The notes beneath the pieces were generated by a model. The model searched no databases and had not been told where the DNA came from. It worked only from the letters and a program-made list of their open reading frames with translations. Below are positions 14,466 to 21,304 of a DNA stretch of 21,304 bases, one piece after another. Made by a program: the position numbers and the translations under genes. Source of the stretch: JBGPFS01 sp041483455 (GTDB taxonomy: Bacteria; Chloroflexota; Limnocylindria; Limnocylindrales; CSP1-4); the NCBI GenBank assembly GCA_041483455.1, contig JBGPFS010000019.1, positions 1 through 21,304 of the forward strand, given 5' to 3'. Within the stretch, counting starts at the first letter, position 1. The number at the start of each line of letters is the position of its first letter.

Positions 14466-15173
14466 TTATCCCACGCTCGCCCCACGGATCGGCGCCAGGC
14501 GGCGGGCAGACGCGCCGACCAGCGCGCCGGCGACGAAGCCGCCGATGTGGGCGAAGATCGCGACGCCGCCGTCGTTCGTGCTCGCGACACCCAGCGACAG
14601 CAGGCCGTCGACCAGCTGGAGGACGAACCACAGCCCCAGGACCAGGACCGCCGGCACCTCGGCGATCTGGAAGACGAAGACGAGGAAAACGATCGACAGG
14701 ACCCGGGCCCGCGGGTAGAGGACCAGGTAGGCCCCCAGAGCCGCCGCGATGGCCCCGGAGGCGCCGATGACCGGGACGGTGGAGTCCGGGGCCACGGCCG
14801 CCTGGGTCAAGGCGGCCACGAGCCCGCCGGCCAGGTAGAAGACGAGGAATGGCAGGCGGCCGAACCGGTCCTCGACGTTGTTGCCGAAGATCCAGAGGTA
14901 GAGCAGATTCCCGCCGAGGTGAAGCCAGCCGGCGTGCAGGAACAGGCTGCTGACGACGGCGGTCCCCGCGCCGACGAGATCGCCCCGACCCAGCGCGGCC
15001 CACAGCTCGGCGGGGACCAGGCCATGCGCACGGTAGAACGCGTCGAGGGCAGCGTCGCCGCCGGTCGCCTGGACCGTCAGCTCGATCGCGAAGACGATGG
15101 CGCACAGGATCACGATGGCCAGCGTCACGACCGGCCGGCTGCGGGTGGGGTTGGCGTCCCGGAGCGGGATCAC
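14466..15173 (-). CDS. Rhomboid-family intramembrane serine protease
   Basis: A 235-aa protein with six or so membrane segments that would cleave membrane proteins within the bilayer. Family landmarks are HAGWLHLGGNLLYLWIFGNNVED near 80-102 (His85 and Asn89 of the oxyanion region), the catalytic serine in VIGASGAIAAALGAYL (Ser139), and the catalytic histidine in AIFAHIGGFVAGALVG (His209). The catalytic Ser-His dyad is present, so it should be active. Start GTG 15173 lies four bases after the stop of the PP2C-like/propeller gene, and eight bases separate its stop from the nuclease gene, so all three form one transcription unit. A plausible but untested partner is the single-pass protein encoded just upstream. 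Confidence 0.93.
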   Translation of the reverse strand: MIPLRDANPTRSRPVVTLAIVILCAIVFAIELTVQATGGDAALDAFYRAHGLVPAELWAALGRGDLVGAGTAVVSSLFLHAGWLHLGGNLLYLWIFGNNVEDRFGRLPFLVFYLAGGLVAALTQAAVAPDSTVPVIGASGAIAAALGAYLVLYPRARVLSIVFLVFVFQIAEVPAVLVLGLWFVLQLVDGLLSLGVASTNDGGVAIFAHIGGFVAGALVGASARRLAPIRGASVG

Positions 15174-15177
15174 CTGA

Positions 15178-17448
15178 TCACGGCCCGCTCGACGCAGCCC
15201 CGGCCGAGGCCGGCGGCCCGGCCGGCCGGCCGGAAGCGCCGGGGAGCGGCGAGCCGCTCGACGGACCGGGCGAGGGGAGGCTCGGCAGCGGACCCTCGAG
15301 GGTCGACGCCATCAGCCGGTCGTGGTCGATCCACAGGATCTGGGCAGGCAGGTCCCCGTCCCCGGCGACCGTGACGACGAGCCCGCGCAGATCGGACCAG
15401 CCCGAGGCCGTCGCCGGGTAGAGTCGGAACTGGGCCTGGATGCCGCCGCTCTCCTTGTCGATCGCGAGGAGCCGCCGGTTCGGGGCGTCGAAGCCGTAGA
15501 TGACGCCCACCGCGCGGTCGCTCGCCGTGGCGAGGAGTCCGTACGAGGGCGCAGGCCGCAGGAGCTCGTCGCCCGGGTCGCCGGGCGCCCAGCCCTTCGA
15601 CTGGCCGGCGATGAACCGGATGATCGAGCCGCGCTGCGAGATCCAGATGTCGCCGTCGATGACCAGGGCGTCGGTCGCCCCGACGTCCTGCGGGGTCGCC
15701 AGTCGACCGGTCGGGTCGGCGGGGAATCCGCCTCCGTCGGCCGCCGGCGTGTAGACCAGGATCTGCTTCGCGGACGGATCGATCACGTAGAGCCGGTAGA
15801 GGCCCTGGTCGGCGTTCGAGAGGAACGTGCCGATGCCGCGGACATCGTCGCCCCACGAGGCCGAGCCCTTGGCCTGGAGGCGGACGAGCGTCCCGCGGCC
15901 CTGCTGGTCGGCCGGGCGCCAGCGCCACAGCGTGTTCTTCGCGTCGAGGATGACCAGGTCGGGACCGCCGCGCGCGATGAACCGAGGTTCGGCGACCGTG
16001 ATGCCCAGGACGATCTGGCCGGCCCGGATCACCGGGGTCGCCTTGCCCGCCTTCCGGTCGATCCGGTAGACCGTCTGGGTGGCCGCATCGAGGACGTAGG
16101 GGGCACCGTCGGGCCCGAGGACCAGGGCCCGCAAGTCGACTGGCGGCGCGGCGCTCGCGAACGAGAAGACCTGCGTCGCGCCGACGTCGACCATCCCGAA
16201 CAGGACGTCGAGATCGGCGCTGATCCGGGTCCGGAAGGTCGCGGTCGCGGTCGCCGGGATCCCCGCGGCCTCCGCGGTGGCGAGCTGGTGCCACGCATCG
16301 GTCAGGATCGTCCGGGCGCGCCGCGGGTCGTCCTTCACCAGGTCGACGCCGGGTGCATGGACCTCGCCGAGGGCGGCCTGCGCCGCCTCGAGGGCCTTCT
16401 GACCGGCCGTGATCGAGCTGAGCTGACCCGGCGCGGTCGCTCGACCGCCGAGGTACCAGACCCCAAGGCCGAGCGAGGCGGCGACCGCGACGAAGGCCAG
16501 GACCGCGGTCGCGGCCCGGCGCTGGCTCTCCCGGCGGGTGGTCGAAGTCGTGACCCGGCGGCTGCCGGGGCGCCGTCGCGGCAGGGCGTCGAGGAGCTGG
16601 CCGAACGCTCCGCCGAAGACCCCGCCGGCGGCCGAGCGGGCCCGGCCGGCCGAGCGCTGGGCCGCCGCCACCCCCTCCGAGACCGTGTCCGCCAGGGGGA
16701 TCGGGGAGCGGTCCGGGACGCCGGCGAGTGGCTCCGGGGCGCGGACCGGGACGAGGCGGCGCTGCTTCGTGGTGGCCGACACCTCGGTCGCCTCGAAGGC
16801 GATCGCGCCATCGCTCCCGGCGCCGTCCGATTCCAGGAACCGCTGGTGGAGCAGCTCCATCGCCGACTGCGGATGGAGGGTCAGCATCGCGTTCTTCAGC
16901 TCGTCCGCACCGAGCAGGGCGACCAGGTTCTCCGAGGCGAGCACGAGCGAGTCCCCGACGCTGATCTCGCCCCGCCAGACCTCGGGGTCGAGCTCGCTCG
17001 AGGGCAGCCCGCGCTCGCGATGCGGGTCGGGCAGGGTCGACAGGCGCGCCTGCCGGATGAGGTAGGCCTCGGCGGGTCCGACCGTCGCCACGTACAGCTC
17101 GTTGCCCCGGACGACCGCGATCCCGAGACCGAGCGGTCCGTTGCGGTCGTCCCCGCCGGACGGGCCGAGCCGATCGCGCAGGTGCGCCACCCGGTTGTTG
17201 GCCGCCCGGATCGCCTTCGCCAGGCTGCCGGCGATGCCCGCCGACTCGTCGCGGTAGTAGGCGTCCCGGACGGCCTCCGCCGCGAGGCGGGTCGCCTCGC
17301 GGGCCCGGGCGCCCGAGACCCGGGACGTCGCGATGAGGTAGAGCTGGCCCTTCGTCCGGCCGATGGCGCTGACGGTGGGCTCCTCGGACAGCACGGTGTC
17401 CGGGGAGTCGGCGAGGCGGGCCGACTCGGTGAGGTAGCCGAGCTTCAT
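15178..17448 (-). CDS. Degenerate PP2C-like domain + transmembrane + beta-propeller-like protein
   Basis: A 756-aa protein from ATG 17448. The same frame is open to GTG 17538, but that adds only a Pro/Arg-rich stretch. Residues ~1-225 follow the layout of PP2C (PPM) phosphatases: a QLYLIATSR strand where VADGMGG-type sequence is expected, a GPLGLGIAVVRGNELYVATVGPAEAYLIR strand pair (~105-132) where family members read VGDSRAYLIR, and VGDSLVLASENLVALL (~164-179) where they read SDGL. The metal-binding aspartates of the usual motifs are absent, so it looks like a pseudophosphatase. An Arg-rich juxtamembrane region and one membrane helix (~313-334) follow. Residues ~435-720 contain repeated beta-strand units such as PYVLDAATQTVYRID and LLAIDKESG, consistent with a propeller, then a Pro/Ser/Gly tail. 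The orientation is probably PP2C-like domain inside, propeller outside. The function is unknown. Confidence 0.75.
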   Translation of the reverse strand: MKLGYLTESARLADSPDTVLSEEPTVSAIGRTKGQLYLIATSRVSGARAREATRLAAEAVRDAYYRDESAGIAGSLAKAIRAANNRVAHLRDRLGPSGGDDRNGPLGLGIAVVRGNELYVATVGPAEAYLIRQARLSTLPDPHRERGLPSSELDPEVWRGEISVGDSLVLASENLVALLGADELKNAMLTLHPQSAMELLHQRFLESDGAGSDGAIAFEATEVSATTKQRRLVPVRAPEPLAGVPDRSPIPLADTVSEGVAAAQRSAGRARSAAGGVFGGAFGQLLDALPRRRPGSRRVTTSTTRRESQRRAATAVLAFVAVAASLGLGVWYLGGRATAPGQLSSITAGQKALEAAQAALGEVHAPGVDLVKDDPRRARTILTDAWHQLATAEAAGIPATATATFRTRISADLDVLFGMVDVGATQVFSFASAAPPVDLRALVLGPDGAPYVLDAATQTVYRIDRKAGKATPVIRAGQIVLGITVAEPRFIARGGPDLVILDAKNTLWRWRPADQQGRGTLVRLQAKGSASWGDDVRGIGTFLSNADQGLYRLYVIDPSAKQILVYTPAADGGGFPADPTGRLATPQDVGATDALVIDGDIWISQRGSIIRFIAGQSKGWAPGDPGDELLRPAPSYGLLATASDRAVGVIYGFDAPNRRLLAIDKESGGIQAQFRLYPATASGWSDLRGLVVTVAGDGDLPAQILWIDHDRLMASTLEGPLPSLPSPGPSSGSPLPGASGRPAGPPASAGAASSGP

Positions 17449-17565
17449 GTGGAGCCGAACGGCCAAGGCTGGCCTCGATGGACGGGCGGTCGGGGCCGAC
17501 GATCGGTACGGGACCCGGGGTCGGGCCTGGCGGTTCACCCCCGCGGCGGCTGGCAGGTGGCCGGA

Positions 17566-17937
17566 TTATACGCTCCGGACGGTCACCCTCAGCTCGCCCG
17601 CCGGGAGCCCCGCCGGCGCCGCCCGGAATGCCTCCAGGAGGTCGGCGGAGCGCATCCGGAGCTCCTGCGCGACGATCGCGGCGTCGGCCTCGACGACGAT
17701 CGTGGCCCGATCGAGGCGGACGAGCCGGCAGGCTCCGGTCGCGGCGGGCACGTGCTCCGCCACGAGCGCGTCCCAGGTCGCAGTCGCCCGGGCGAGCCGG
17801 AGCTCCTCTTCCAGGCCGAGCCGGCGCGCCGTACCCGGCAACAGGTCCCCGAGGCGTTCCATCGGTCGCCGCCGGGACCGCTCGCGGCGGTCGCCCTGGT
17901 CCTCCCGCCCCCGGGCGTCCCCGGGCCGGCCGCTCAT
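17566..17937 (-). CDS. DUF721 / DciA-like protein
   Basis: A 123-aa protein with an Arg-rich, probably disordered N terminus (~1-25) followed by a DUF721 domain: ERLGDLLPGTARRLG, TWDALVAEHVPAA near 54-66, LVRLDRATIVVEADAAIVAQELRM near 72-95 and a final LRVTVRSV strand. DUF721 proteins in many bacteria are DciA, the helper that loads the DnaB replicative helicase, and the gene commonly lies just after recF. Its ATG overlaps the recF stop (ATGA). The 117-bp gap to the next gene (17449-17565) shows no clear promoter. The domain assignment is fairly strong; helicase loading is inferred from the family and position. Confidence 0.78.
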   Translation of the reverse strand: MSGRPGDARGREDQGDRRERSRRRPMERLGDLLPGTARRLGLEEELRLARATATWDALVAEHVPAATGACRLVRLDRATIVVEADAAIVAQELRMRSADLLEAFRAAPAGLPAGELRVTVRSV

Positions 17938-19100
17938 CGCCCGACTCCCTCCGGGACGGACGGACCGCTGAGGAAGGCCCCGTCCGTCCCGGCCTCGACC
18001 GCCCAGCTCGTCGCCGCCGCCCGGAGTGCCGGGTCGAGGTCGTCGAGCGTCGTCGTCGTGACGAAGGCCTGGGGAAGCGCGGCGATCCGCCGGACCAGGT
18101 GCGCGCGTCGGTCCGGGTCGAGCTCGCTGAAGACGTCGTCGAGGAGGAGGAGGGGTGGGCGGCCATCGCTCGCAGTCAGGAGGTCCAGCTCGGCCAGCTT
18201 GAGCGCCAGGATCGCCGTCCGCTGCTGGCCGCGCGACGCGAAGCCGGCGAGGTCGCGGCCCTCGAGCTCGAAGACGAGGTCGTCGCGGTGGGGTCCGACG
18301 AGCGTGGCGCCGTTCCAGAGCTCCTTCTCGACGGTCTCGGCGAGGCGACGGGCCAGCGTCGCCCGCGCGGATTCGCCGGGCCGCGGCGGCGCGTTCGTCT
18401 CGTAGCGAGCCGTGAGCCGACCCTCATCAGGAGCGATCTCGCGGTGGGCGGAGGCGAGCGGGTCGACGAGCGTCGCGAGGAGCCGCTGGCGGGCCTCGAC
18501 GACCGATGCGCCCGCGTCGAGGAACGCACCGTCCCAGAAGTGGAGCTGGTCGCGGGTCGCGGTCTCCTCCTGGATCGCCCGCAGCAGGCTGTTGCGTTGC
18601 TGGAGGGCCCGACCGTACGTCGCCAGGTCGGCCTCGTAGGCCGGCGACGCGGCGGCCGTCAGCCGATCGAGGGCCGCCCGGCGGAGGCCCGGCGATCCGA
18701 CGACGAGGAGCATCTCCTCCGGCGCGAAGAGGACCACCCGAAGCGAGCTCCCGAGACTGCTCGCGCGGCGAGGCACGCCGTTCACCCGGATCCGTTTCCG
18801 ACCGCTGCCCGGCGCCGACCGGACGAGCGCGACCTCGAGGCTCGTCGACGAGCCGGTCTTCCCGGCGGGGTCGTCGCGGACGACCGCCCCTTCGACCCGG
18901 GCCAGGTCGGCGCCCCAGCGGATGAGCTCGGCATCGCTCCCGGTCCGATGGGACCGTCCCCAGGCGAGGAGGACGATCGCTTCGACCAGGCTCGTCTTGC
19001 CGGCGGCGTTGGGGCCGTGCAGGAGCTGCGGGCCCGGGCCGAAGGTCACGTCGAGCGCGCGGTAGCCCCGTAGGTCGCGGATGCTGAGGCCGGTGAGCAT
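17934..19100 (-). CDS. recF: DNA recombination/repair protein RecF
   Basis: A 388-aa SMC/ABC-like ATPase that binds ssDNA-dsDNA junctions and helps load RecA at gaps. Visible are MLTGLSIRDLRGYRALDV at the start, Walker A in HGPNAAGKTSLVEA (Lys35), the VVLFAPEEMLLVVG segment, LVGPHRDDL, the signature region ASRGQQRTAILALKLAEL and Walker B in LLLLDDVFSELD, then the TTTTLDDL switch region. Length is normal for the family. ATG 19100 is chosen because the protein starts there as other RecF proteins do; an open upstream frame to 19202 encodes only a Pro-rich stretch and would overlap dnaN. It lies 70 bp after dnaN and overlaps the DUF721 gene by four bases. Confidence 0.95.
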   Translation of the reverse strand: MLTGLSIRDLRGYRALDVTFGPGPQLLHGPNAAGKTSLVEAIVLLAWGRSHRTGSDAELIRWGADLARVEGAVVRDDPAGKTGSSTSLEVALVRSAPGSGRKRIRVNGVPRRASSLGSSLRVVLFAPEEMLLVVGSPGLRRAALDRLTAAASPAYEADLATYGRALQQRNSLLRAIQEETATRDQLHFWDGAFLDAGASVVEARQRLLATLVDPLASAHREIAPDEGRLTARYETNAPPRPGESARATLARRLAETVEKELWNGATLVGPHRDDLVFELEGRDLAGFASRGQQRTAILALKLAELDLLTASDGRPPLLLLDDVFSELDPDRRAHLVRRIAALPQAFVTTTTLDDLDPALRAAATSWAVEAGTDGAFLSGPSVPEGVGR

Positions 19101-19170
19101 GTTCGTCGGTCCGGGCGCGGGATGCGGGCCGGGATCCGGGTGCGAACGCCCGACCGGGATCCTGACGCTC

Positions 19171-20295
19171 TCAGGAGGTGGTCCGGACCGGCATGACGAC
19201 ATGCGTGTACGCGTCGTCGCCGACCGGCCGGAAGACCCCTGGAGAGAGGGGGCCGTTCAACTCGATCGCGAACTGCTCGGCCGAGACGTGGTCGAGGACG
19301 TCGCTCAGGTAACGCGAGTTGAAGGCGATCGTCGTGCCGTCGCCCTCGACCGATGCCTCGACTCGACCCTCGTTATCGCCGACGTCAGCGGCCGCGGTGA
19401 CGATCAGCCCGGCCTCGCCGTCGGATGCGACCTGGAGCTTCACGATGTTCGCGGCGGCGTTAGCGATGAGCGCCGCGAGCCGAACGGCCTTGAGCAACTC
19501 GTCCCGATCGACGACCGTCCGGGTCGTGAAGCCCTTGGGGAGGACCTGCTGATAGTTGGGGAACTGGCCGTCGATGAGCCGGCTGACCAGGTCGATCCCC
19601 TCGAGGTGGAAGAGGATCTGGTTCCGGCTCGGCGCGAGCACGACCTCGACCGGCGTCTCGACGTCCGCCAGGACTCGGCTCAGCTCGATGAGCGAGCGGG
19701 CCGGGACGACCACACTCGTCTCTTCGACCGGGTCGAGGATCGGGATCGTCTTCACCGCGATCCGGTAGTTGTCGGCCGCGGCCAGGGTGAGTGTCTCGCC
19801 CTCGAACCGGCAGAGCACGCCGGTCAGGATCGGGCGCGCCTCGTCGCTCGCCGCGGCGAACGTCGTCTCGTTGAGCGCCTGGCGGAGGATCTTCTGGCTG
19901 ATCCGGGTCGTCGGGCGCTCGCCCGCGGTCGGGATCGCCGGGAACTCCTCGGCGTCGATCCCCTTCACGTGGGTCTCGAACCGGCCGCACCGGATCCGAA
20001 GCGTGTCGCCGGCCTGGAGCTCGAGCTCGACCGGCCCACCGCCGGGCAGGCCCCCGACGATGTCGGTGAACAGCCGGGCCGGAACGGTGATCGCCCCGTC
20101 CTTCTCGATCTTGCCCGGCACCCAGTGGGTGATCCCGATCTCGAGGTTCGTGGCCGTCAGCTTGAGTCCGGCGTCCTCGGTCCGGATCAGGACGTTGCTC
20201 AGGACCGGCAGCGTGCTCCGCGTCGAGACCGCTCGGCTCACGATCGCCAGACCGCGGGCGAGGTTCTCCTGCATGACCGAGACGTTCACTGGCAC
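19171..20295 (-). CDS. dnaN: DNA polymerase III beta subunit (sliding clamp)
   Basis: A 374-aa clamp that as a dimer encircles DNA and tethers polymerase III. The full three-domain protein is present: VMQENLARGLAIVSRAVSTRSTLPVLSNVLI at the N terminus, FPAIPTAGERPTT near domain 2, ETTFAAASDEARPILTGVL, AADNYRIAVKT, SRLIDGQFPNYQQVLP, and a C terminus ending HVVMPVRTTS, where the usual MP(M/V)R pattern before the last residues closes the clamp. Start is GTG 20295 or GTG 20289; a GGAG at 20303-20300 fits the second better by spacing (10 bases versus 4). It is the first gene after the probable origin and precedes recF by 70 bp. Confidence 0.96.
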   Translation of the reverse strand: MPVNVSVMQENLARGLAIVSRAVSTRSTLPVLSNVLIRTEDAGLKLTATNLEIGITHWVPGKIEKDGAITVPARLFTDIVGGLPGGGPVELELQAGDTLRIRCGRFETHVKGIDAEEFPAIPTAGERPTTRISQKILRQALNETTFAAASDEARPILTGVLCRFEGETLTLAAADNYRIAVKTIPILDPVEETSVVVPARSLIELSRVLADVETPVEVVLAPSRNQILFHLEGIDLVSRLIDGQFPNYQQVLPKGFTTRTVVDRDELLKAVRLAALIANAAANIVKLQVASDGEAGLIVTAAADVGDNEGRVEASVEGDGTTIAFNSRYLSDVLDHVSAEQFAIELNGPLSPGVFRPVGDDAYTHVVMPVRTTS

Positions 20296-20725
20296 TTCAC
20301 TCCGGGAGACTGGCCCTCAAGGGCGACGGGCGACTTCGGGAAAACTCGGGTGGGTCGCGGGCTGGGTTCGCTGGACGGAGCGTGTCCCGGACCCGGACCG
20401 TCGTGGAACTTATTCGAACCTATCTTAGTCCGTCATCATCACCATCATCGTGTGGACGGCGTGGAGATCCACGTCCAGCGCCGCACGTCCGGCCGGTGGA
20501 CGGCTCGCCCGTGTCGGTGGACGACGGCCGAGACCTGGTGGATGGGTGCGGGACGGGCCGGTGGACAGGTGGAGCCTGCCATCGCGGCCCGGTGGGCGAT
20601 CTCCCACGACGACCCCGTCCGGGCCGACGTTCTCCACATCGGTCGGCCGTTTTCCACCGGAATCGTGCCGTTATCCACAGCCGGGGAGGTGGAACGCCTC
20701 GAGCCCGCCGTCCGGGCCAGGGTGT
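20296..20725. other. Probable chromosomal replication origin (oriC) between dnaA and dnaN
   Basis: This 430-bp gap is the only long non-coding stretch in the window. It holds one perfect DnaA box, TTATCCACA at 20671-20679, and a near match TTCTCCACA at 20630-20638 (one mismatch). TTTTCCACC lies at 20650-20658. A second group on the other strand reads (G/T)GTGGA(C/T) at 20451, 20495, 20516, 20537 and 20560, with GGTGGAGCC at 20568 and GGTGGAACG at 20688. Next to this group lies an AT-rich stretch at about 20405-20450. Location between dnaA and dnaN is typical for oriC in several phyla. The promoters for dnaN should also lie here, but I cannot fix them. Confidence 0.8.
20405..20450. other. Candidate DNA unwinding element (AT-rich, with CAT trinucleotide run)
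   Basis: This stretch is markedly AT-richer than its surroundings and contains GAACTTATTCGAACC, TATCTTAG and a CAT/CAC trinucleotide run at 20434-20449. It sits directly beside the left DnaA-box-like group, where an unwinding element is expected. It could equally hold the dnaN promoter on the minus strand; both are inferences from composition and position. Confidence 0.5.
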
Positions 20726-21304
20726 TCAGTCGGCGTAGATGAGCTCGCGGACGGCGGCGATCTCGCGCCGGAGCTCGTCGTTGGCCGCCGACTCGCGGTT
20801 GATCTTGTCGCAGGCGTGCAGGACGGTCGAATGGTCGCGCCCGCCGAGCTCCGCCCCGATCCGCAGGAGCGAGACATCCGTCTCCTCGCGCATCAGGTAC
20901 ATCGCGATCTGGCGCGGGACGACGATCGCCTTGTCGCGCTTCTGGCCCTGGAGCGCATCCATCGGCACACCGTAGTAGTCGGCCACGACCCGGGCGATCC
21001 GCTCCGGGGTGACCTGGCGCTTCTTGGGGTTGTAGATCACGTTGGCGAGGACCGCCTGGGCGAGCTCGATGCTGATCGGGACCGCGCTCATGCTCGCGTA
21101 GGCGACGATCCTGTTCAGGGCGCCCTCGAGCTCCCGGATGTTGCTGACGACCTTGCGGGCCACGAACTCGATCACATCCGAGGTGATCGGCACCCGACCC
21201 TCCTCGGCCTTGGCCCGCAGGATGGCGATCCGTGTCTCGAGATCCGGTGCGGTCAGGTCGGCGATCAGTCCCCATTCGAAGCGGCTGCGCAGCCGTTCCT
21301 CGAG
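20726..21304 (-). CDS. dnaA: Chromosomal replication initiator DnaA, C-terminal part (5' end outside window)
   Basis: The AAA+ initiator that binds DnaA boxes at oriC and opens the duplex. The last 192 residues are present, in frame from the window edge. They start in the AAA+ domain with LEERLRSRFEWGLIADLTAPDLETRIAILR, continue through the lid region NIRELEGALNRI, and end with the DNA-binding domain IV carrying the DnaA signature, LLRIGAELGGRDHSTVLHACDKI. The C terminus ...AAVRELIYAD is of normal length. The stop is followed by the 430-bp probable origin and dnaN, the classic dnaA-dnaN-recF order. The N-terminal domains and any upstream promoter are not visible. Confidence 0.97.
   Translation of the reverse strand, partial: LEERLRSRFEWGLIADLTAPDLETRIAILRAKAEEGRVPITSDVIEFVARKVVSNIRELEGALNRIVAYASMSAVPISIELAQAVLANVIYNPKKRQVTPERIARVVADYYGVPMDALQGQKRDKAIVVPRQIAMYLMREETDVSLLRIGAELGGRDHSTVLHACDKINRESAANDELRREIAAVRELIYAD

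Noticed and set aside
15322..18405. A 1027-codon + strand open frame opposite recF, DUF721 and the PP2C-like gene.
   Set aside because: It spans several recognised minus-strand genes and has Arg/Gly/Asp-rich, motif-free composition. It is a shadow frame.
20434..20449. The CAT/CAC trinucleotide run as a DnaA-trio element.
   Set aside because: The described DnaA-trio reads 5'-TA(G/A)-3' in repeats beside a DnaA box. This run reads CAT/ATG on the two strands and does not match in sequence or phase, so I keep it only as part of an AT-rich candidate unwinding region.
1..21304. tRNA or rRNA genes, CRISPR arrays, insertion sequences, prophage or defence genes.
   Set aside because: None was recognised by reading both strands. 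Every long segment other than 20296-20725 is covered by a supported gene.

Overview
The window is a very GC-rich (about 70% by eye) bacterial chromosome segment that is almost entirely coding. It has short overlaps between genes, frequent GTG/TTG starts and Arg/Ala/Gly/Pro-rich linkers. I see no mobile element, tRNA, rRNA or CRISPR array. The gene content is dnaA-dnaN-recF-DUF721 with a BFN nuclease and rhomboid, inositol-phosphate synthase, PimA-like transferase, and several GT-C membrane glycosyltransferases. This suits a free-living Chloroflexota (Limnocylindria-like) genome best. A deep actinobacterial relative is the main alternative. The taxonomic call is inference, not something read directly from the sequence.

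Left block, + strand, 1-4616: a tight five-gene operon in which every junction is a 4-base stop/start overlap. The genes are the 3' end of inositol-3-phosphate synthase, two tandem HX4E acyltransferases of the LpxL/PatA superfamily, a PHP-domain phosphoesterase and a PimA-like GT4 transferase. Together they read as a route to mannosylated and acylated phosphatidylinositol (PIM-like) lipids, best known from mycobacteria.

Middle block: a giant minus-strand gene (4475-9952, 1825 aa) fuses two GT-C glycosyltransferase modules. The second, a protein O-mannosyltransferase (PMT/GT39) type, is split by an inserted beta-propeller-like domain. Its 3' end overlaps the 3' end of the PimA-like gene by 142 bp, tail to tail. 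Divergent from it is a + strand three-gene unit (9982-13869): a GT-C-like membrane protein, a DUF2723/TMEM260-like membrane protein and a DPM1-like GT2. The GT2 probably makes the polyprenyl-phosphate sugar donor that GT-C enzymes use. So 1-13.9 kb looks like one envelope glycolipid and glycoprotein locus.

Right block, minus strand, 13.9-21.3 kb: read 5'->3' on its own strand it is dnaA (3' part), a 430-bp non-coding region with DnaA-box-like sites and an AT-rich stretch (probable oriC), dnaN, recF, a DUF721/DciA-like gene, a degenerate PP2C-like/TM/beta-propeller protein, a rhomboid protease and a bifunctional nuclease (BFN). A 30-bp gap with a strong hairpin separates the converging + and - blocks at about 13.88 kb.

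The items most worth a second look are the PIM-like operon with its PHP phosphoesterase, the GT-C/PMT/propeller fusion, the pseudophosphatase in the replication operon, and the helically phased DnaA-box array.
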